The translations under genes were made by a program, and so were the position numbers. This document shows, piece after piece, positions 1 to 11,400 of a stretch of 64,000 nt of DNA. Position 1 is the stretch's first letter; each line of letters begins with the position of its first letter. Source of the DNA: Vandiemenella viatica (Eukaryota; Arthropoda; Insecta; Orthoptera; Morabidae); contig CM061921.1 in NCBI GenBank assembly GCA_031002005.1, positions 142,509,283 to 142,573,282 of the forward strand, in the 5' to 3' direction. The notes beneath the pieces were generated by a model. The model worked only from the letters and a program-made list of their open reading frames with translations, did no database searches and was not told where the DNA came from.

Positions 1-832
1 GCCAGGACGGTCTCCAATCTCCACCTCATAAACTACACATTACACGAAACAAAATTCACTTACCACACACAGAATATAGTTCCACCTTTTGCAGACAGAA
101 AGCCAGTATCAAAATAAACACAAGACTTAAAAAAAAAAAAAAAACTTGTCCTTGGACTGATCAAAAAAAAAATATAATTGTGCATACAGAGAACAGACAG
201 AATACCTCATTCAGTTCAAATTTTAGTAACTAAGAATCAAAAAATTGCCAATAGGATTAAAAGTGGTAGCAGGATGTTTTTAGAGATTGACTAATACCAT
301 TTTAGCAAGAATACAAGTTATTAAAGGTTTTATCTTGATGATATTATTGTGTATGCATCTATATTAGAAGAACATAAAGAAAAACTGAGTGAATAAGGAA
401 GAAAAAGTTATCAATATATACTTGCAAATTCCTCATGAAAAGAGTTTCACATCTTAACCACATATTCAAACATGATTCGAGAGCTAGTAAAGGTGAAGAA
501 CTATCAACAATTTTTTTAAAAAAACCTAAGCAATGGAAAGGTTTTACATGATATTACTGACATTTCATAAAAAAAACTATGGGAAGATACACCGAATAAA
601 TATTATCATTATTATAAGTCGAAAAATGTAAGGAATTGAATTAATTCAATTTTATTTATGCTATGTTGTAATACCACAGATATGAGTACCAATTCAATGG
701 AAGTTTATATAATTTTTACTCATATCAGAGCCTCTACTTTCTTTGAAACTTTAACCACAAACATACTATAATACCTATCACTTCAACAGTTTCTGAAAAC
801 TACATTTTGAATGATTCCTCACATCTTTACCC
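1..832. other. Unassigned AT-rich sequence
   Basis: AT-rich with several short A runs. I see no coding signature, terminal repeat or RNA-like fold that I can support. Confidence 0.5.
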
Positions 833-834
833 AC

Positions 835-1830
835 AATGCATGCCCTTATAGGGCACCATAAGGAGCTGGACCTCAAAAATGATTGTGGGTAAAATGAAAT
901 AATTTATGTGTTCGTAACTATTTATATCTCAAATTAGGCTAGCAGATGCAAAGAAAAAACATATTTTAATAAGTCTGGTGTATCATTAGGCACTGAATGT
1001 TATGTAACAAGTCTGTACCACTGCAATTACTTAATATGAGAGCAAGAATATTTGTCACACCGAGCGTGGTGGGTGAACGGCTAATGTTCTGGCCTTGCAT
1101 TTGGGAGGACGCAGGTTTGAATCCCCAACCGGTATCCACATTTGGGTTTCCCATGTTTTCCCGAAATCACTCCAGGCGAATGTTATGATGCTTCCATCAA
1201 AAAGGCCATGGCCAAATTCCTTTCCGTTCCTTGTCCCCAGTCCCATCCCACCTCTTAGCTGTCAACGAGGCATAAAGCAATAAGAAAAAAAAATATTTGC
1301 CACATTACACAAATTGCACATAAAAGTAATCTAAAGAGACAAAGCCATTGAGCTTTTTTCGTCACACTTTGCTGAAAATTTGTTGTAGGCTGATAACTGG
1401 TTTATCTGATTAAAACCTGATTAGTGATTAATGATGAAAAAAGAAAGCTATCTAAAGCCTAACATGCTAGCAACTTTATACACAATGCCATACTTCTGGA
1501 CCTAAAAAATGTTTACAAGAAAAAAGAAATAATGCAAGAGTTCTACAATAATTGTATGTTTAAAATTGGTCTAGCAGATGCAGACAAGCAACGTATTTTA
1601 ATGTCTGGTACAATATACTTTTGATGTGATGAAGATTATGTAACAAGTCCATACCACTATAATTAATATACAAGTGGGCTAAAGACACGAAGCCATTGAG
1701 CTTCTCTCAGTGATCGCACAGTGCTAAAAATTTGCTACAGGCTGAGAATTGGTTTCTCTAAATTAAAACCAGATTAAAAATTAATGATCAATAAAAATGC
1801 AAAACTATCTAAATCTCACCATGTCAGCAT
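835..1830. repeat. Diverged tandem duplication (two copies, one holding a SINE)
   Basis: Two diverged direct copies lie side by side, about 835-1480 and 1484-1830. Matching landmarks in order are a block reading CTAGCAGATGCA (about 939 and 1571), a block reading TATGTAACAAGTC (about 1000 and 1636) and a block reading AAGCCATTGAGCTT (about 1342 and 1689). The first copy is longer because a SINE sits inside it; without the SINE the two are similar in length. Confidence 0.75.
1060..1291 (+). mobile_element. tRNA-derived SINE, copy 1
   Basis: The head is tRNA-like and starts near CCGAGCGTGGTG. A box B-like motif follows (GGTTTGAATCC), then a body shared with the copies at 18.0, 18.5, 19.1 and 34.3 kb, and a short A-rich tail. 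It is flanked by an imperfect 13-bp target duplication, AATATTTGTCACA at 1047-1059 and AATATTTGCCACA at 1292-1304. SINEs are non-coding, transcribed by RNA polymerase III and mobilised by LINE enzymes. The box B is one base off consensus, so this copy is probably old. Confidence 0.85.
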
Positions 1831-2775
1831 ATTGCAAAATGGTTAGAAAGGTGTGATCAAAATCTTAATAATACAGCCATAAATTACATATTCTCAGATT
1901 TGTACCTACAAACTACTATTTGCAGATTTCCTTGATAAAATTCATCTTTTCATTTGGTGCTCAAATTCTGAAATATGGTTGAATTTCAGCATTCAATTCT
2001 AACTACCCTAAACTTTGCAGGTGTAATCTTTTGTTAATTAATTATAAACAATGTTCAGCATGTATGGATAATACTTTCAAGCATTATTAAGGAGCAATTT
2101 GTCATAGAATAACTCCCACAATTTGGCAGCATGGTGACTATATGATATTTGTGAAAACTACAAAGTATTTCAGCTTTGCTCAGAAATGAAAATCATTACA
2201 GGGTTATGACATTCAGTGCCTTCCACATTTCAATTGTTTCTTACCTAAAACTATGACTACAGTGTTGCTCTAAGATTTCTTAATGGTTTCTACAGCTGTA
2301 TTACAGCAGGTAGTGGTTTCATTGCTACAGTTAAATATGAATTTATGTTTGTGAAACAATAATAATGGTTTTTTACATTCTCGTTTTTTAGCTTTGCACT
2401 ACCACTAATTTAATATTTTATTTTCTCACTATATGCTAAATATGGTGACAAATAGGAAGTTGGGACTTTTAAATTTAAAACCTTTTAGTGCTTTGAGAAC
2501 TATGAGTAGATCATTAGGAATTTTTTTGCAAAACATGCCTTTCATCCAGTTTCAAGAAATTTTACTTCACATTTTACTAACTTATGCAGTTTGTAAGAGC
2601 TGGGACATGGCCTGCAACTTAAAGTAAGGAAGACTGAGTATACGGAGTATTAGGTTCGAACTAATGGATATGTTAACATGGCATTGAACTATGAAGTCGT
2701 CTTAGTTCAAATATCTGTTAAGATGGTAAGACACTTCCAAACATCTGTAAGAGTAAAGATCTGTTATGTCGTAAA
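1831..2775. other. Unassigned AT-rich sequence
   Basis: No coding or repeat signature recognised. Short open frames here look like chance. Confidence 0.4.
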
Positions 2776-2779
2776 TGTG

Positions 2780-3155
2780 CTTTCCAACTGTAAGTTGCTA
2801 TTGTACCTTAAATCAAAAGTTTATGGAACCATCATTCGACCAGTGACATTGAATGGAACTGAGTACTGGCCAGTCACAAAATGACATGAACAACTTGATT
2901 GGACCACACCAGGAATGACAATATTTGGGTGGCCTTTAGTGTTGCTCCAATCCCTCAGATAATGTGAGAGGGTGCCATCAATGGTATGGCCATATATTAC
3001 ACAGCAAAATCTATTCAGTTGCAAACAGGCAATACCTCACCTGAAGATGCACAAGACTGGCTTAAATGGAAGAAGTCCAGTAAAGCTAACACTGCAAGTA
3101 AGTGGAATAAATGCCAGCAAAAAGAAGAATACTGTTTGTAGTGTTGCTTGGTAGC
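2780..3155 (+). pseudogene. LINE reverse-transcriptase C-terminal remnant
   Basis: Translation gives KSKVYGTIIRPVTLNGTEYW, recognisable as the conserved C-terminal region of LINE ORF2 (the usual pattern is a K-S-K-V-Y then V-R-P-x-x-L-Y-G-x-E-x-W block). About 170 bases downstream another frame reads EDAQDWLKWKK, typical of the very end of the same ORF2 type. The two pieces lie in different frames and stops interrupt them, so this is a decayed 3' fragment of a non-LTR retrotransposon. The reverse-transcriptase catalytic core is not present. Confidence 0.65.
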
Positions 3156-4082
3156 TTTGTGGTCCAAGCAATAGCACTGCCATTTTACAAGAATATATTC
3201 CTTGATAAGAAAGTGCATCTTACTTCCATTAACTATCACTAGAAAAATTATTTATTAATACAAGTAGTCTACAAACACAGGCTTTCCCAGTGTGTCACAG
3301 AAATGCAATCATTGCAGGATTGCTACCAGACAATGTTGCTGAAACACAAGCTGTCAACAGTGTGCTCTACGATCATCCTTATTTCCTGCCTTTCCTCAAC
3401 ATTCCTGTCCAACAGAGACTAGATGGAACCATTTCATACAGTGTGTACTGAATATTATCAGCTGAGTGTTATCTGATACACTTGTTCCTGCACCAGTATT
3501 GTACTCTGCTGACAGATCTGACACAGAATGCCACTTATTATAATTTACACAGCAGGCAAGCCTCCAACCACCATATTCTGTGAAGAGGTGTGGACGTCAA
3601 CCACCTTGTCACCCAGTCGTGGTTTCACCATCCTTCAAGCACTGTGCATAGCTGCTCACTACAGTTGCATGCAAACAGCTGACCAGCCTTGCCATTTCTG
3701 AGACTCTCATTCCCAAGTGCCATGCCCACAAATCACCGGCCCATTCTATGACCTGTGTATAGACATCTGGTTCCAGACATTTCAGGAAACCTAAAAAGAA
3801 CTTTTCGAATCAATGCTATGCCAAATCACTGCGGTATTGCACTACAAAGATTGACCTACACACTAATAAGCTTTTGGTCATAATGTTTTGCCTGATCAGC
3901 ATAAGGTGCATGCAGTGATGATGATCATGTACCACATTTTACATAGGCCATAGGACACATTACCAAGCGACAGTCAATGCGAACAATGGAGTGAGGTGGA
4001 GGTAATGGGAAGTACCGCTATGATAAGATTACCATATTGACATCTGAGAATAGCATTGTAGTTCTGGTTCATTCACACTGGA
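3156..4082. other. Unassigned sequence, possibly the body of an old retroelement
   Basis: No readable domain. It ends in a Penelope-like terminal motif (next entry), so part of it may derive from such an element. Confidence 0.3.
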
Positions 4083-4166
4083 CCTGAGGATGATGGCATA
4101 CCATGTCGCCAAAAGCTTGCATTTCCAATACATCACCCTGCAATGAACATGTGAAGATTACATATA
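4083..4166 (+). repeat. Degenerate Penelope-like terminal motif
   Basis: The order of short motifs (ACCTGAGGATGATGGC, then TGTCGCCAAAAGC, then GTGAAGATTACAT) parallels the end of the Penelope-like element at 32.7 kb on the other strand, which ends GTGAAGATTATAT. The hammerhead-like core there is not intact here. Assignment rests on this short similarity only. Confidence 0.4.
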
Positions 4167-4799
4167 TTAATAGTCATAGCTTTTAATCTACGATAGTAAT
4201 TCCTAAATACAAGAATTTGAAATATATTCATGAACATTGTACCCTTAAATTGATGTGTTGCTGTACTATGAAGTGTTTAAAAGAAACTATCATATAGTGA
4301 TGTTTTACAGAGCCATATCTGTTGATGATCACGTAATGCAATGAGTGTTTTATATGCTATTTCAATGATATTTACCTAGGGATTAATCAATTGTGCATGT
4401 TGTAATTTTCATTATTATTTTGTTATAAGATTCGTATGCCCAGCGAATATTCTCACCATTATTTTTGGTGAATGTGAGTCTGCTCTCCTACTCTCACCTT
4501 TCACTGAAAATCTAAATGGTGTACAATATACAAATCAGTATCACAATAATTTTAAAAATAAAAGTTCTAAATGGTGAGTGTAAATTATGCACTAATCCTT
4601 GTAATAGATAACTTTTTCTTCTCTCATGAATATTTGTAGTCATTTGATGCACTACTGCATATTTTTTCAATTGTGAGATAATCATCTGGAAATCAATATA
4701 CCTATAGGTATCTATGCCATCTGATTTATTCAATAACCATTTTTTCTTCTCCAATCCGCCCCCTCAACTTTTGTATGCACTAATGGATTAACCATTGTA
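4167..4799. other. Unassigned AT-rich sequence
   Basis: No feature that I can support. Confidence 0.4.
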
Positions 4800-6093
4800 T
4801 ATGATGGGGTACTCAAAAATAAACAGAATAGCATTGCTGTGGGCGGAGCTTGTGTAGTACGGGATTCTGCAGCTAGGTGTTAATAGCACAGCTCATTGCC
4901 AGTATAGGGCCATCTGCATGTTGACCTGGCTTGTTGTATTAACCTCGAGTGATTGTGTTTGCTAGCGCTGTTTTGTTATTTTTTCGTTTTTGATGATGTC
5001 AAGTTCAAGTGAACTACGTGCAGCTATGAAATTTTGATTTCTACTCAGTACAAATGCTACTGAAACTGTTTTAATGTTGAAAACAGCTTACAAAGACAAT
5101 GCTAGGGGAGAAAGTGTACAAGAGGATCGCTTGGTTTAAAAATGGATCCATGTCGATTGATGACAAACCTCATTCTGGACGTCCACCGAATTGCCGAATC
5201 GACGGAAATATTGGAAAAATTCGAGAGCTTGTGCTTTCAGTCCGTCAACATACAATTGGTCAACTGTCAGAAAATAGTGGGTTATCTTGGAGCTCGGTTC
5301 AGCGAATTTTAAGTGAATATTTGGGAATAAAAAGTGTTACTTCCAAGTTTGTTCCTCGGACTCTGACTGACACTCAAAAAGAATGTTGGGCTTTTTAAAC
5401 AACAGTTTGAAATTGATACACATTTTCTGTCAAAGGTCATTACTGGTGATGAGTCATTGTACTATGTTTAAGACCCAGCAACAAAGCAACAGTAAAGACA
5501 ATGGAAGACATCATTGCCACCCTGTCCAAAAAAATGTCGTCAAGTCAAATCAGACATCAAAACAATACTCATTTGCTTATCTGATGCCAAGGGCATGGTT
5601 CATTCAGAGTTTGTTCCACCGCATCAGAGCATCAATCAAACCTTTGATTTGGAAGTTTTAAGAAGATTATGCAACAGTGTTCATCATGAAGACCAGATTT
5701 GTGGCTGACAGGAGACTGGTTCTTCCACCACGATAATGTAGCTGCACACATAGCTATCACCGTTAGGCAGTTTTTGGCAAAAAATGGCATGGTTCTGTTG
5801 CCCCATGCACCTTATTCGCCTGACCTGGCTATATGTGTCTTTTTCTTATTGCCACACATGAAAAGGGGCATAAAAGGACAACATTGAAGAGGTCAAGAAA
5901 AAATAAGAATAGAGCTGTCAGCCATTTCTAAAGATGACTACAGAGAATATTTTGAACAGTGGAAGCACCGGTGGGACAAATATATTAATTGTAATGGAGA
6001 GTATTTTGAAGGGGATAAGTTTGTTTAGTAAAAAATTTGAAAATATTATAGGTATTAAAAAACAATTCTGCTTTTTTTCGGTACCATCTCATA
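4800..6093 (+). mobile_element. Mariner DNA transposon, copy 1 (non-autonomous)
   Basis: A 1.29-kb element with the size and terminal structure of mariner. The left end reads TATGATGGGGTACTC. The right end, reverse complemented, reads TATGAGATGGTACCG, followed on both sides by A-rich sequence then CAGAAT, so about 30 bp of terminal inverted repeat is visible. TA dinucleotides flank it, as expected of Tc1/mariner; the precise TA is ambiguous because both ends read TATA. It carries one transposase gene, now broken. It belongs to the same family as the inverted copy near 62.1-63.4 kb. Confidence 0.85.
4993..6028 (+). pseudogene. Mariner transposase pseudogene
   Basis: The reading starts near ATGATGTCAAGT and ends at a TAG after GDKFV. 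The N-terminal DNA-binding region is recognisable by SIDDKPHSGRPP and the helix-turn-helix stretch LSENSGLSWSSVQRIL. The catalytic D,D34D triad is represented by ITGDES (about 5425), HHDN (about 5729) and YSPDLA (about 5815). Several frameshifts and stops (for example near 5030, 5100, 5395 and 5700) split it into pieces in different frames, so no functional enzyme can be made. Normal mariner transposases are about 345 residues, matching the span. Confidence 0.88.
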
Positions 6094-6417
6094 TATCTTA
6101 AAATGTCATCTTCCCCCCCTTTTTCTTATATATGTCCGCAAACATTTTTTCTCTACCTTCATTTCAAAAACCTGTTTATTTCATTCTATTTGCCTTATTT
6201 TGAATATGATATTATAGCTTCCTTTTTTCCCACAAGGTTTACTTCCAGGTAGCACTGTGCTTCTAACATACATTTTTAGAATAATCCACAAATTTACATC
6301 TTACCAAAACACTATGGTTTAGGTATTTCCAGCCATGTAATTTATTAAAATTTTCCTTCCATCTGGCAGCTATCTCTTCCTGGCTTTATGGTATTTCCCA
6401 AAGGGTTAATACATCTA
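6094..6417. other. Unassigned spacer between mariner and Gypsy remnant
   Basis: AT-rich, about 320 bases, nothing recognised. Confidence 0.4.
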
Positions 6418-6636
6418 TGGGGTTAAGTTGCTCATATAAACGATATAGTAGTTTATAGTATGGGAGACGAGGTGGCAATGTCGTCTGTGTATTCGTACGC
6501 CACACCAACTGTGTACTCTGGTTGTTTATCATGGCTATGGTTACTCGTCAGCATTGTTGATCCTGCGCTAGGAGCCGCTGTGACAACGACGGAACTGCAC
6601 TTACAACTGCTAAGGCCACGATATGTTTCCGCCACA
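6418..6636 (-). repeat. 3' LTR of the CsRn1-like element (internally deleted)
   Basis: On the minus strand it starts TGTGGCGGAA and ends in CCCA. It matches the partner LTR at both ends but lacks about 105 bp found in the middle of the partner (between GGAGACGAG and GGCAATGTCGTC, plus-strand reading). A purine-rich GGTGGGCTGG lies just upstream in element orientation, where the polypurine tract is expected. Confidence 0.8.
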
Positions 6637-6889
6637 CCAGCCCACCACGGAGTTGATGAGGCTAAGGCTGAAGATGTTTGGGGAACTTTACCCAGCGACC
6701 GGAACTTGTGTTTCTCGGGTTGTCCGGTGTATCGTGATCTGTAGTTGTCTTTGCTTTGTTGATTGATGTACTAGGTAGTCCTGTCACGGCACTACGTTCG
6801 ATGTTAGAACATTCGTCATTGAGCAGAAAGGCAGGTTTCACTCTTTCTATACTGACACGTATCGATTTATGTTTGTTTAAAGCAGTTTA

Positions 6890-7760
6890 AGTTCTATCCT
6901 GGCAATCTAATATGCGGTGTGGGCCAGTATATGGTGGCTGCAGGGCACCACATACCCAATCATCCCGAAGTTACACGTGAGCGCACGTTTCAATGTTTTT
7001 GAAAACAAAGGTCCATCTGTGACCATGTGTTGTGGCTGGTGTTGGACGTAGTCTGCGCATTTGTTGACGTAGTTTGCCCACGAAGTCGAATGTATCTTCC
7101 AGGCATTCTTTCGTCGCGTTGCACAGTAATTTGCCAGGGAGGCGTAGTGGTTGGCCGTACACACGTTCGAACAAGAGGTGCTGAGGTCTTCTTTGTAGGC
7201 ACTACAAATACCAAGAAGACGATGGGAAGGGCTTATAGCAAGGACGTATCAGGAAGGCACATAATAGCTGCTTCGAGTGTACGATGGAATCTCTCCACCA
7301 TGCCATTTGAGCAGAGGTGCCAGCCAGTGGTTCTTAGCGTTCCAGTCAAGAGCCCCAGGTTCCGGAGCAGTACAGATACAAACTGCCTGCCTTGGTCAGT
7401 GGTAATAAGTAGAGGTAATCCAAATCGTGAAATCCAGCATGCTACGAATGCGTTGGCAGCTTCCTCTGCAATGATAAGTTCTACAGGCCAGATCTCTGGC
7501 CAGCAGGTAAATCTATCGATGGCTGTTTGGCAGTAACGATAGTTTCCAGACGCTGGAAGTGGTCCGATTATTTCCAAATGAACATGTTGAAACCAGGCAG
7601 ATGGCATTGTAAAGTAGTCCAACTGGTGCGTTTGTGTGACGCATAACTTTGACGCGCTGGCAATCTTGGCAGGCTCAGACCCATGTGCGGCAGTCTTTCA
7701 CCATGTTAAGCCAATCTAAACGTTCTGATACCAAACGAGTGGTAGCTCTGGTGCCGGGAT
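6890..7760 (-). pseudogene. Gypsy integrase remnant (CsRn1-like)
   Basis: Minus-strand translation shows the zinc-finger end CQDCQRVK, then the core LEIIGPLPASGNYRYC and IDRFTCWPE, then ITTDQGRQF and NGMVERFHRTLEAAI. The last two carry the second aspartate and the glutamate of the D,D35E triad. The first catalytic aspartate (normally in a DxxGP motif) is replaced: here it reads LEIIGP. Downstream, pieces such as ANYVNKCADYV and TFVFKNIETCAHV continue the integrase tail in shifted frames. Integrase inserts the cDNA into the genome; this copy is inactive. Confidence 0.82.
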
Positions 7761-7869
7761 GACTCCGGCCGTGAACGGACGAAAAAGCTGCTTTTCGGTA
7801 TGATGTGGTGATAAATAGCCTGTGTTTTCCGGTTGATGTGTCACAGAAGATGACAGTGGTACTGCCAAG

Positions 7870-8300
7870 TACCGGGACTTACTCCAAGTGAAATGATGTT
7901 TCGCCGTTGATGAAAGAACGGATTTCCGAACCGTCCTTCTTAGAGTCTGCCAAAGCGAAAAAGTTCAAGCTTCTGTCTGCTATTCCGTCGACCCGGGACA
8001 GTGCGTCTGCGACTACATTGAAAGAACCTTCAATGTGTTCAATATTGGTGGTGAACTGCGCAATGAACGATAATTGATTCAACTGCACAGGCGGGAGCTT
8101 GTCACGGCGTTGTTGAAACGTGTACGAAAGTGGCTTGTGATCGGTGTAAATTGTAACCTGATGGACATCCAAGATGTGCCGAAAGTGTTGGACGGCTTCG
8201 TAGATAGCGAGTAACTCGCGATAGTATACTGGCCATTCTGTTTCCTTTGGTGAAAGCTTCTTAGAAAAGAAGGTTAAAGGCTGCCATGTAGCATTTATGT
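7870..8300 (-). pseudogene. Gypsy RNase H remnant
   Basis: The frame at 7879-8172 reads VTIYTDHKPLSYTFQQ and VVADALSRVDGI, the standard end of the Gypsy RNase H domain (TDHKPL, then DALSR). Upstream, on the same strand, the YREL and FFSKKL motifs lie in a broken frame. The domain degrades the RNA strand during reverse transcription. It directly follows the reverse transcriptase and precedes integrase, the normal Gypsy order. Confidence 0.82.
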
Positions 8301-8399
8301 GCTATTGTAGACAAGCCCCTACAGCTGTGTTGGAAGCATTAATAAACAATCCTAGAGGTGCGTTGAGATCAGGATGAACTAGAAACGTCGTTTTGGCAT

Positions 8400-9330
8400 G
8401 GCTGGCTTTGCAGGCATTGAACAAGCTGTCCAGGTTCAGATTCCAAGGTACAGGTTGAGAGACTCATAGGTTGGATACTGCCGAGTGGAGAGGAGCCTGG
8501 TATTATGCTGCTGAAGGTAGGAAACGGAGGTAAAAGTTCACGATTCCCAAAAAGCGTCTGAGTTCACGGACTGTCTGTGGAAGGAGGCTGATCCGATCTG
8601 GTAGTGGTCAAGTTCCAGCGGCAGAGACTTCGTATCCCAAGAAGGTAACACTTGGAGAAACTAAAACACTCTTACAAGTGTTAACGAGAATCCCATAAGA
8701 TGACAGCATTTGGATGAGTGGTTGAAGATGGCGATCGTGTTGTTCAGGGCCCTTAGAGAATACCATTATGTCATCTACACTGGCGAAGGTGATGTCTAAA
8801 CCAGATAGGACTTAATAAATGAATCGCTGAAAGGTTGACCGGCATTCCATAACCTGAAAGACATAAACGGAAACTCAAAAAGTCCAAACTGTGTAATAAT
8901 TGCTGTCTTTGTAATGTCGTCCGGGTTCACAGGAACCTGAGTGTATGCTTTGACTAGGGCGATCACTGAGAAGATAGTGCATCCACGCAACTGGTGGCTG
9001 AAATCATGGAGATGGTGAGGTGGATACCTAACTGGAATTGTCCGTGCATTGAGGGCTCAATAGTCTCCACAGGGACGCCAACCCTTGTCTTTCTTGGGGG
9101 ACCAGGTGGAGAGGCGAGGACCATGGTCCCTCTGAGCGACGCGCTGTGCCCTCCATTAACATTGCTTCGAATCCTTTCTTAGCAATCTGAAGACAGTCTG
9201 GAGCGAGGCGATGAGCACGACAAGAGACATTGATGTACGAATGAAATGTACGGTAGAGTGCTTTATTTCCTCTCGGCATTCCAGGTGAAGGCGTGAGATC
9301 TGGGAAATCTCGCAATATTTTATTAAAAAC
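8400..9330 (-). pseudogene. Gypsy reverse transcriptase remnant
   Basis: Readable blocks on the minus strand are EGTARRSEGPWSSPLHLVPQ (about 9140), CTIFSVIALVKAYTQVPVNP (about 8980-8925) and ITQFGLFEFPFMSFRLWNA (about 8910-8850). The usual catalytic aspartate in SKIDLVKAY is changed to alanine (VIALVKAY) and the usual FGLRNA to FRLWNA. Frame changes separate the blocks. The enzyme copies element RNA into DNA; this copy cannot. Confidence 0.82.
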
Positions 9331-9643
9331 AGTAGTGGCCTTTAGTGATTACGCAGTAGGTTGCTTCCAGTTAGCCAACTGTACAGGCACTGACAATCAT
9401 GTCAAGCTGTCAATCCGGGAGCAAGTGATAATGTGCAAGGAAATCGGAGCCTATGATAGGAATGGCTACATCAGCTATTATGAATCTCCAAGATAAAAAG
9501 CGCGGCACGCCGAGGTTCGGCTTGAGAAACAAAGTACCATAGGTAAGAACAGTACAGTCATTTGCCGCCACAAGTTCATATTTGTTGTATTGATGACGCC
9601 CCTTTACAAAATTTTTCGGGAAACAACATAAACCAGAACCAGT
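9331..9643 (-). pseudogene. Gypsy protease remnant, C-terminal half
   Basis: Minus-strand translation reads KYELVAANDCTVLTYGT, then SWRFIIADVAIPIIGSDFL, the usual second half of a Gypsy aspartic protease (ANG.. then IIGADFL). Its first half lies beyond the inserted LTR at 11401. Read across the insertion point, the two sides rebuild the active-site region FLIDTGS followed by GLCCFP, which fixes the insertion within the catalytic DTG. Confidence 0.8.
9640..9643. repeat. Target-site duplication CAGT (left)
   Basis: CAGT here and at 11397-11400 flank the inserted LTR exactly; removing one copy and the insert restores the protease reading. Confidence 0.85.
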
Positions 9644-11396
9644 TGTAAGACAACTTGCTTATGGTGGGGTTCTGCACAAGCTTGCATCTTAACTTTGATC
9701 GTGCAAATCTAATGAATTGCAGTACTAAGTTCTTCACACAGTCGCCACCATAGTTTTGACCAGAAACTAAGGAAAAGGTTCAAGTTCAATGATAAAAGTT
9801 CACTTCTGATATGATGAGTATATTCTTCAAAACATTACAAAGTTAAAGTACTGCATAGGCATTCAGACAACTTTTCCAAATTTAATTTTACAGATTCGAC
9901 TGACCACTCGAGCACGACCGAAACCCCACGTTACTATTACTTCTCAATTACATGAATCTTCAGAATAAAACTTCCCTAAGCTGACAAAATTTCTACTTGA
10001 TGTTGAACAAACTAAAAGTTTGCCGCGCCACGAGCCCAGAGCTAGCCACCCGACATAACGCGTTTACATCGTCTCACTGCTGCTTCTAGAAGAGTGCGCG
10101 CTTAGGCTATGGAGGGGGTATATATAAGATCGCCTCTTCTCGGACCGTGAGAATTTCCTTGTCTTGACTTTCCCAGGGGTTTGATACGATAGCTGATCAG
10201 TTTCTGACAACTGTTGCGAAATCCAATTTGATCATGACAGTAAAATTAATCCTAGCTCTCTGAAATTTTGATAGTAGCAAGATATTATTACAAACGTCGA
10301 ATTAAGTTATTATAAAAAATGTTGTTACTTTAATAGTTTAGCCAGAAAAGTGTCGTAAAGATGTGATTGCCATAACTACCGAAATATTGCTTCTATCGAG
10401 CTGAAACAAATTTAATTCTATTCTCCTATTGCTCATCTATTACCTGATTTCAAATAAAGAATTTTACCTATTTTTTAAAATGGTCTAAAACTCGAAAACA
10501 AAATTTAATGTCTTGAAATATTTCGAATATTGACTTGAAAATACCTATAAACAAATTTCCCTATTGAAAAACTATTACTGTAAAAATTTGGAATCTCTAA
10601 GTTAATTCCCTGATTTATTACGAATTTTTGTAGATATCACCCTCGGCGAATGTCGAGCGATTGCATCATTGCTTACTCGCGCCAAAACCCATTTTATTTT
10701 ATTACTATAAAATGCTTTAATATTTTGAAATGAATCTTTTACAGAAGTCTTTAATTTTAAATAAACTTTACTCTGAATATAATTTCTTTTCATGAATCCC
10801 CGAAAAAGACTGAAATATCGAACTTTCACCTAAATCACATGTCTGGCTATATCAAATTATATTCAAAAACGATCTTTAGGTTACATGAATCTTTCTAAAA
10901 CTTTAATATGTTATCTAAACCGAAATTACGATACTTTATCTCTATCACTTGACTTCTTAACTGTTTTCCTGATAGCTAAATGCTTCGTGTTTAGAGTGGA
11001 AAAATTACGTGATAAAATTCAAAACCGGCAAATCACTTTCAAACATATTCAGACTCTAAGTAAGATCTTTTAATAACAAAACTAATTATCTACTGGCTAT
11101 ATATCTACCTAAACATCTTTTAAACTAACGAAATATCTTGGTTTATAGAAACTGAATGAAAGTCAAACACTACCTATACAAATCTGAGGTTAAGTTTCTG
11201 ATCAGCTGTTTAAATGAATTTAACTATTGAATTTACTGCTTATACTTGAACAAATACTTATTTAGGACATATTACTGGGAAATATTATCAAAAATTAACT
11301 ATAAAAATGTCTTTAAAAGGGTGTTCCCATATACTTCAACTGAACCTGCTATCTCAGCAACTAATTTCGTTATGCGAAATTCTAAGATGTGTTACA
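9644..11396 (+). mobile_element. Candidate solo LTR, 1753 bp, inserted in the CsRn1-like protease
   Basis: The insert begins TGTAAGAC and ends GTGTTACA, so it has the TG...CA ends of an LTR and a 5-bp terminal palindrome TGTAA/TTACA. It is flanked by a perfect 4-bp duplication, CAGT. On the plus strand it has a TATA box, TATATATAA at 10119-10127, followed by a GC-richer stretch, and an AATAAA near 10455. It encodes nothing recognisable. I infer a solo LTR left by recombination between the two LTRs of a full element, probably Gypsy because of the 4-bp duplication. The length is at the long end for an LTR, so a non-coding element of another class is possible. Confidence 0.7.
10119..10127 (+). 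promoter_or_regulatory. TATA box in the solo LTR
   Basis: TATATATAA preceded by GGAGGGGG, about 475 bp from the LTR start. A likely start region lies near 10150. Confidence 0.5.
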
Positions 11397-11400
11397 CAGT

